This document shows positions 60,125-64,000 of a DNA stretch of 64,000 nt, one piece after another. Numbering within the stretch: position 1 is the first letter of the stretch; each line of letters opens with the position of its first letter. This DNA is from Bradyrhizobium sp. SK17. GTDB lineage: Bacteria; Pseudomonadota; Alphaproteobacteria; Rhizobiales; Xanthobacteraceae. The notes beneath the pieces were generated by a model. It saw only the letters and a program-made list of their open reading frames with translations, was not told the origin of the DNA and made no database searches. A program made the translations under genes and the position numbers. The stretch is from positions 2,805,001 to 2,869,000 of the forward strand of contig NZ_CP025113.1 in assembly GCF_002831585.1 (NCBI RefSeq), given 5' to 3'.

Positions 60125-60958
60125 CTAGCGCGCGCCGATCGCCTTGAATTTGCGAACCTGCTCCGTCAGCGCCCGCTCGACCGGCAGGCGCTCCATCGAG
60201 GAAGCGCCGTAAAAGCCGTGACAGTTGCGGGTCTTCTTCATGATGAAATCGGCGTCGGCGGGGTCCGCGATCGGACCGCCATGCGCGAGCACGATGATGT
60301 TCGAATTGACGCTGAGCGCGGCCTCCGCCCAGGCCTCGATGCGGGCGGGACAGTCGGCGAGCTTGAGCGCGGTCTGGGCGCCGATCGTGCCGCCGGTGGT
60401 GAGGCCCATATGGCAGACGATGATGTCGGCACCCGCGATCGCCATCGCGGTCGCTTCCTGCTCGCTGAACACATAGGGCGTGGTCAGCATGTCCTTATCG
60501 TTCGCTTTCGCGATCATGTCGATCTCGAGCGCGTAGGACATGCCGGTTTCTTCGAGATTGGCGCGAAAGGTGCCATCGATCAGGCCGACGGTCGGAAAAT
60601 TCTGCACGCCGGCGAAGCCGAGTGCCTTGAGTTGGTCGAGGAATACGTCCATGTCGCGGAACGGGTCGGTGCCGTTGACGCCGGCGAGCACCGGCGTGCT
60701 GGTCACGACCGGCAGCACTTCGGCGGCCATCTCGATGACGATCGCGTTGGCATCGCCGTAGGGCATCAGTCCGGCCAGCGAGCCGCGGCCGGCCATGCGG
60801 TAGCGCCCGGAATTGTAGATCACGATCAGGTCGACGCCGCCGGCTTCCTCGCATTTCGCCGAAAGTCCGGTGCCGGCGCCGCCGCCGACGATCGGCTCGC
60901 CGCGTGCGATCATGGCGTGAAACTTCTTCAACAGTGCCGCGCGTTCAAACCTCGCCAT
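60125..60958 (-). CDS. PEP-hydrolase-like TIM-barrel protein (Tm-1 C-terminal-domain homolog)
   Basis: 277 aa of the phosphoenolpyruvate hydrolase-like (PEP_hydrolase, PF09370) family: [88 protein letters not shown] and [16 protein letters not shown]. It is the bacterial counterpart of the C-terminal half of the plant Tm-1 protein. The upstream gene (3 bp away) encodes the Tm-1 N-terminal (UPF0261) half fused to a LivF ATPase. Its reaction is unknown. Confidence 0.9.
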   Translation of the reverse strand: MARFERAALLKKFHAMIARGEPIVGGGAGTGLSAKCEEAGGVDLIVIYNSGRYRMAGRGSLAGLMPYGDANAIVIEMAAEVLPVVTSTPVLAGVNGTDPFRDMDVFLDQLKALGFAGVQNFPTVGLIDGTFRANLEETGMSYALEIDMIAKANDKDMLTTPYVFSEQEATAMAIAGADIIVCHMGLTTGGTIGAQTALKLADCPARIEAWAEAALSVNSNIIVLAHGGPIADPADADFIMKKTRNCHGFYGASSMERLPVERALTEQVRKFKAIGAR

Positions 60959-60961
60959 GGG

Positions 60962-63172
60962 TCACCTCGCCACTCTGCGCCGGCCACCGGAGCGTCCGAG
61001 CAAGGGGCGGAACGCGTTGACGATGGCAGCGGTGAACTCGGGATCGTTGATGTTGCGCTTGACGCGAATGATCTCGCGGTTGCCGGTCTGGCGCACGGTG
61101 CGCTCCAGCGCGCGGAACAGCGCGGCGTCGGCATCGGGATCCCAGAACGGCTGGTCCGGCGCATCGAGCGCGGAGACGCCGCCCTCGGGCAGGAAGAAGC
61201 GCACCGGCCCATCCATCTGGTTGAGGCGTTCGCCGATCCAGCGGCCCATCCGCTCGTTCTCTTCCGGCGTGGTCCGCATCAAGGTGACCTGCGGATTATG
61301 GACGTGGAATTTGCGTTGCCGGTAACGCTCCGGGATGGTGTCAGGCGCGCCGAAGTTGACCATGTCCAGCGCGCCGACCGAGCCGACATAGGGCACACGG
61401 TTGCGGATGATGGCGCCGAAGCGATCCTCGGTGGCCGGGAACACGCCGCCCATCAGGAGGTCGCAGACTTCGGTCGTGGTGAGATCGATCACGCCGGCGA
61501 GCTGGCCGGATTCGACCAGCTTTTCCATCGAGCGGCCGCCGACGCCGGTGGCGTGGAACACGAGACACTCGAAATCCTCGCGCAGGTCGGCCGCGATCTT
61601 CTGCACGGCCGGCGTGGTGACGCCGAACATGGTGATGCCGATGGCAGGAAGACCGGCGTTCGTCTCACGCTGCTTGCCGGCCTGGTCGTCGAGCCGGGCC
61701 TTGACCATGCCGACCAGCGCATGGGCGCCGTTGCCGAGCACGGCGCGCGAGATCGAGTTGAGGCCCTGCACGTCGGTGACCGAATACATCATGGTGATGT
61801 CGGCGGGCCCGACATAGGGACCGACGTCGCCGGAGGCGACCGAGGAGATGATGAGCTTGGGCACGCCGACCGGCAGCGTACGCATGCCGGGCGCGACCAG
61901 GGAGGCGCCGCCGGAGCCGCCGGCCGAAATGATGCCGGCGACATTGCCCTGCCGGCGCAGCCACCGCTCGAACGCGTCCGCCATCGCCGTCACCGAGGCG
62001 CCGCGATCGGCGCCGAAGACGCCGGAGCCGCCGCGGCCGTGATTCAGCGCGATCTCCTGCGCGGTGACGTCGCAGCTCGCCGCCTTTCCGCTGGTCGAGA
62101 CATCGACCAGTCGCGTGCGCAGGCCGCTACCCGTGATGATATCGCGGATGAAGCGCAGCTCTGCGCCCTTGGTGTCTAGCGTGCCGACTACCAGTACGAC
62201 CGGTGGTCCTGACGTCCTTGTCGCCGTTGGCTCGCGTCGCTGCCGCGTGGCCTCTTCAAGCCGTGCGACGCCGGTCGACTGCGTCCGCGCTGCGGCTTCG
62301 ATGCGCGCGATTGGCACCGGCTGCGACCAGCGCGTCGGCAGCACGGGATTGGAGATGTAGATGCGGACCGGTCCCTTGCGCTCCGGCTGCGGTGCGCTGG
62401 CAGCTTCCGCTTTCGCGGTAGCAGCCCCGGCGTCGGTCTCGTCCGTGCCGTGGGTACCGACGCCGAGCAGCCGCTGCTGCAACTCGCGATCGGTGGCGAG
62501 ACGGGCGGAGTCGATGATGCGATTGATCCGGCCATTGACCATGATGGCGACGTTGCGCGACACCGCTGTCGCGACGCCGATGTTCTGCTCGATGACCAGA
62601 ACCGAGATGTCGCCTTCGTCGCCGAGGCGCAACAGCATGTCCTCGACCTGGGCGACGATCACGGGCGCAAGCCCCTCGGTCGGCTCGTCCATGATCAGGA
62701 GTTGCGGGTTCGTCAGCAGCGCGCGCGAGATCGCCAGCATCTGCTGCTCGCCGCCGGAGAGCTGGTTGCCGCCATTGCTCTTGCGCTCGGCGAGCCGCGG
62801 GAAGGTGTCGTAGATGCGCTCGATGGTCCAGGCGCCACGGCGCAGGCCGCCGGCGAGCGCAAGGTGTTCGTCGACGGTCAGCGAGCGCCACAGGCGCCGG
62901 CCCTGCGGCACGTAGCCGACACCGAGCCGGGCAATCCGCGCCGGATTGAGCTTTGTGACCTCCTCGCCGCGGATCCGGATCGAACCGCTGTTGGCGCGGA
63001 CCAGGCCCATGATCGCCTTGCACAACGTGGTCTTGCCCATGCCGTTGCGGCCGACCACCGAGAACACCCCGGTGTCGAGCGTGAGATCGACGCCCTGTAG
63101 CGCATGTGAATGGCCGTAATAGACGTCGAGGCCTTTCACTTCGAGCGCGGGCGCAGCGCGGCGGTCATTCAT
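60962..63172 (-). CDS. Fusion of LivF-type ABC ATPase and Tm-1/UPF0261 domain
   Basis: 736 aa. Residues 1-about 240 are a LivF-type ATPase: Walker A GRNGMGKTT (41-49), signature QLSGGEQQM (from 138), Walker B LLIMDEPTEGLAP. Residues about 245-320 are a linker rich in Ala/Arg. Residues about 323-736 are UPF0261 (Tm-1-like): VVLVVGTLDTKGAELRFIRD, ISAGGSGGASLVAPGMRTLP, MFGVTTPAVQKIAADL, EVCDLLMGGVFPATEDRFGA. ATG 63172 overlaps the livG stop by 8 bp. The ATPase half pairs with LivG upstream. The fusion links a transporter to an enzyme-like module. Confidence 0.92.
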   Translation of the reverse strand: MNDRRAAPALEVKGLDVYYGHSHALQGVDLTLDTGVFSVVGRNGMGKTTLCKAIMGLVRANSGSIRIRGEEVTKLNPARIARLGVGYVPQGRRLWRSLTVDEHLALAGGLRRGAWTIERIYDTFPRLAERKSNGGNQLSGGEQQMLAISRALLTNPQLLIMDEPTEGLAPVIVAQVEDMLLRLGDEGDISVLVIEQNIGVATAVSRNVAIMVNGRINRIIDSARLATDRELQQRLLGVGTHGTDETDAGAATAKAEAASAPQPERKGPVRIYISNPVLPTRWSQPVPIARIEAAARTQSTGVARLEEATRQRREPTATRTSGPPVVLVVGTLDTKGAELRFIRDIITGSGLRTRLVDVSTSGKAASCDVTAQEIALNHGRGGSGVFGADRGASVTAMADAFERWLRRQGNVAGIISAGGSGGASLVAPGMRTLPVGVPKLIISSVASGDVGPYVGPADITMMYSVTDVQGLNSISRAVLGNGAHALVGMVKARLDDQAGKQRETNAGLPAIGITMFGVTTPAVQKIAADLREDFECLVFHATGVGGRSMEKLVESGQLAGVIDLTTTEVCDLLMGGVFPATEDRFGAIIRNRVPYVGSVGALDMVNFGAPDTIPERYRQRKFHVHNPQVTLMRTTPEENERMGRWIGERLNQMDGPVRFFLPEGGVSALDAPDQPFWDPDADAALFRALERTVRQTGNREIIRVKRNINDPEFTAAIVNAFRPLLGRSGGRRRVAR

Positions 63173-63947
63173 GACCGCCTCCAAGATAAAGCTCCTGCAC
63201 TTCGGGATCGGATTCGATCTCGCGCGGCAGGCCTTCCTTGAAGATGCGGCCATTGTGCATCATCGTCACGCTCTCGACGACGCGCAGCGCGACGTCCATG
63301 TCGTGCTCGATGATGATGTAGCCGATATGCGCCGGCAGCGAGGTCAGGATCTCGATCAGCTCGCGCCTCTCGGTCGGGGACAGTCCGGCGGCCGGCTCGT
63401 CGAACAGGATGAAGCGCGGCGCGCCGGCCAGCGCCAACGCGATCTCGAGCTGGCGCTGCTGGCCATGCGCGAGCTCGGCGACGCGCTGGTCCTTGACGCC
63501 GGTGAGGTGCACGGCCTGCACCAGCGTCTCGGTTGCGTGCATCAGCGCGTCGTTCTGTCCGGGGCGCAGGAACGAGAAGCGGCCGCGCGAAACGCCGCGG
63601 CAGGCGAGGTAGACGTTGTCTTGCACCGTGAGGCCGGGGAACAGCGCCGAGATCTGGTAGGTGCGGCGCAAGCCCCGGCGGATGCGCTCATAGGGCGGGA
63701 ACTGGGTGATGTCCTCGCCGAAGAAGCGGATCGTGCCGGAGGAGGGCGGGAAATCGCCGGTGATGCAGTTGAACAGCGTGGTCTTGCCGGCGCCGTTCGA
63801 GCCGAGCACGGCGCGTCGTTCGCCGGGACGCACCGTGATGGTGACGTCGGTCAGCGCCGCCAGCGCGCCGAACAGCCGCGTCACGCCGCGCAGCTCCAGT
63901 GCTGCGCCGGCGCCGACCGCGGACAGTCGCTGCGCGACGCTATCCAT
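63165..63947 (-). CDS. livG: Branched-chain amino-acid-type ABC transporter ATP-binding protein (LivG)
   Basis: 260 aa. Walker A GSNGAGKTT, the signature LAHGQQRQLEIALAL (LivG members use this instead of LSGGQ), Walker B FILFDEPAAGLSP, H-loop IIEHDMDVALRV. The C-terminal BCA_ABC_TP_C piece is PREIESDPEVQELYLGG. ATG 63947. It partners the LivF half of the following gene. The HAAT-family transporter here probably imports the substrate of this operon, perhaps an aromatic or heterocyclic acid rather than leucine. Confidence 0.94.
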   Translation of the reverse strand: MDSVAQRLSAVGAGAALELRGVTRLFGALAALTDVTITVRPGERRAVLGSNGAGKTTLFNCITGDFPPSSGTIRFFGEDITQFPPYERIRRGLRRTYQISALFPGLTVQDNVYLACRGVSRGRFSFLRPGQNDALMHATETLVQAVHLTGVKDQRVAELAHGQQRQLEIALALAGAPRFILFDEPAAGLSPTERRELIEILTSLPAHIGYIIIEHDMDVALRVVESVTMMHNGRIFKEGLPREIESDPEVQELYLGGGHE

Positions 63948-64000
63948 GGCGGCCTCCGCCCGGACGTTGCGTCGAGGTCGTATTGCGGCGCCGCCAGCGC
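63940..64000 (-). CDS. C-terminal end of an upstream gene, probably LivM permease (partial)
   Basis: A frame open from the window edge ends at TAG 63940-63942, overlapping the livG ATG by 8 bp. The visible residues are RWRRRNTTSTQRPGGGRHG, a basic tail as seen at the end of LivM permeases, which precede livG in the usual order livH-livM-livG-livF. Only about 20 residues are visible, so the identity rests on gene order. Confidence 0.4.
   Translation of the reverse strand, partial: RWRRRNTTSTQRPGGGRHG

Noticed and set aside
60110..62179. 689-aa plus-strand open frame opposite the PEP-hydrolase-like and Tm-1 fusion genes
   Set aside because: Antisense shadow caused by codon bias.

Overview
The window looks like a chromosomal stretch of a high-GC alphaproteobacterium close to Bradyrhizobium/Rhodopseudomonas (Nitrobacteraceae). 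This is inferred from the GC-rich codon use, frequent ATGA/GTGA start-stop overlaps, the gene families present and two intergenic palindromic element types common in that group. I see no rRNA, tRNA, CRISPR array, insertion sequence or prophage.

Region 1 (1-16.4 kb) is an organosulfur and methionine island. It holds an Ssu/Tau-type ABC transporter (minus strand, last gene cut by the window edge), three flavin-dependent LLM monooxygenases (SfnG/SsuD-like at 2.8 kb; NtaA/SnaA-like at 3.9 and 11.0 kb), an AprA-like flavoprotein with an AprB-like 2x[4Fe-4S] ferredoxin, a methionine-type importer (MetN, MetI and three MetQ-like binding proteins), an O-acetylhomoserine sulfhydrylase (MetY) and an FAD/NAD(P)-binding oxidoreductase. 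A coherent reading is uptake of organosulfur compounds, oxidative release of sulfur and its capture into homocysteine/methionine under sulfate limitation.

Region 2 (16.5-22.2 kb) has a 48-aa small gene, an OhrR-like MarR regulator divergent from a secreted alpha/beta hydrolase with three operator-like palindromes between them, and a phenylacetate module (TetR regulator, paaZ, paaG).

Region 3 (22.4-31.8 kb) is the most unusual part. Two tandem AraC-family paralogs are followed by a cupin gene plus methyltransferase gene, a DUF4424 gene, an acyl-CoA-dehydrogenase-like gene, a phosphotransferase and an orphan LivK-type binding protein. Three of these transcription units carry the same promoter module: two 14-bp direct repeats at exactly 21-bp period, then exactly 23 bp, then TAAAAGGC. 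This is the geometry of XylS/AraC-type activator sites and suggests an undescribed local regulon. A decayed second copy of the DUF4424 3' end shows the cluster has been shaped by duplication.

Region 4 (32-46 kb) is mixed: a membrane protein, a GFA-family protein, a TetR/YdhR-like divergent pair, a PcfJ-like protein, a sugar aldo/keto reductase with a lactonase-like amidohydrolase, tex, a methyltransferase-fold protein, an acyl-CoA dehydrogenase, a Gly/His-rich secreted protein and a two-component system.

Region 5 (46.1-64 kb) is a run of 17 complete genes plus one partial gene, all on the minus strand. In transcription order: LivM tail, LivG, a LivF/Tm-1 (UPF0261) fusion, a PEP-hydrolase-like TIM barrel, a giant flotillin, two CoxG-like SRPBCC proteins, FAD and 2Fe-2S subunits of a molybdenum hydroxylase, its molybdopterin subunit split into two ORFs, MoxR ATPase, VWA protein, amidohydrolase, metallo-beta-lactamase-fold hydrolase, an SMP-30/isochorismatase-like fusion and an azoreductase-like flavoprotein. 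It reads as a catabolic operon for import, hydroxylation and hydrolysis of an unidentified (possibly aromatic or heterocyclic) substrate.
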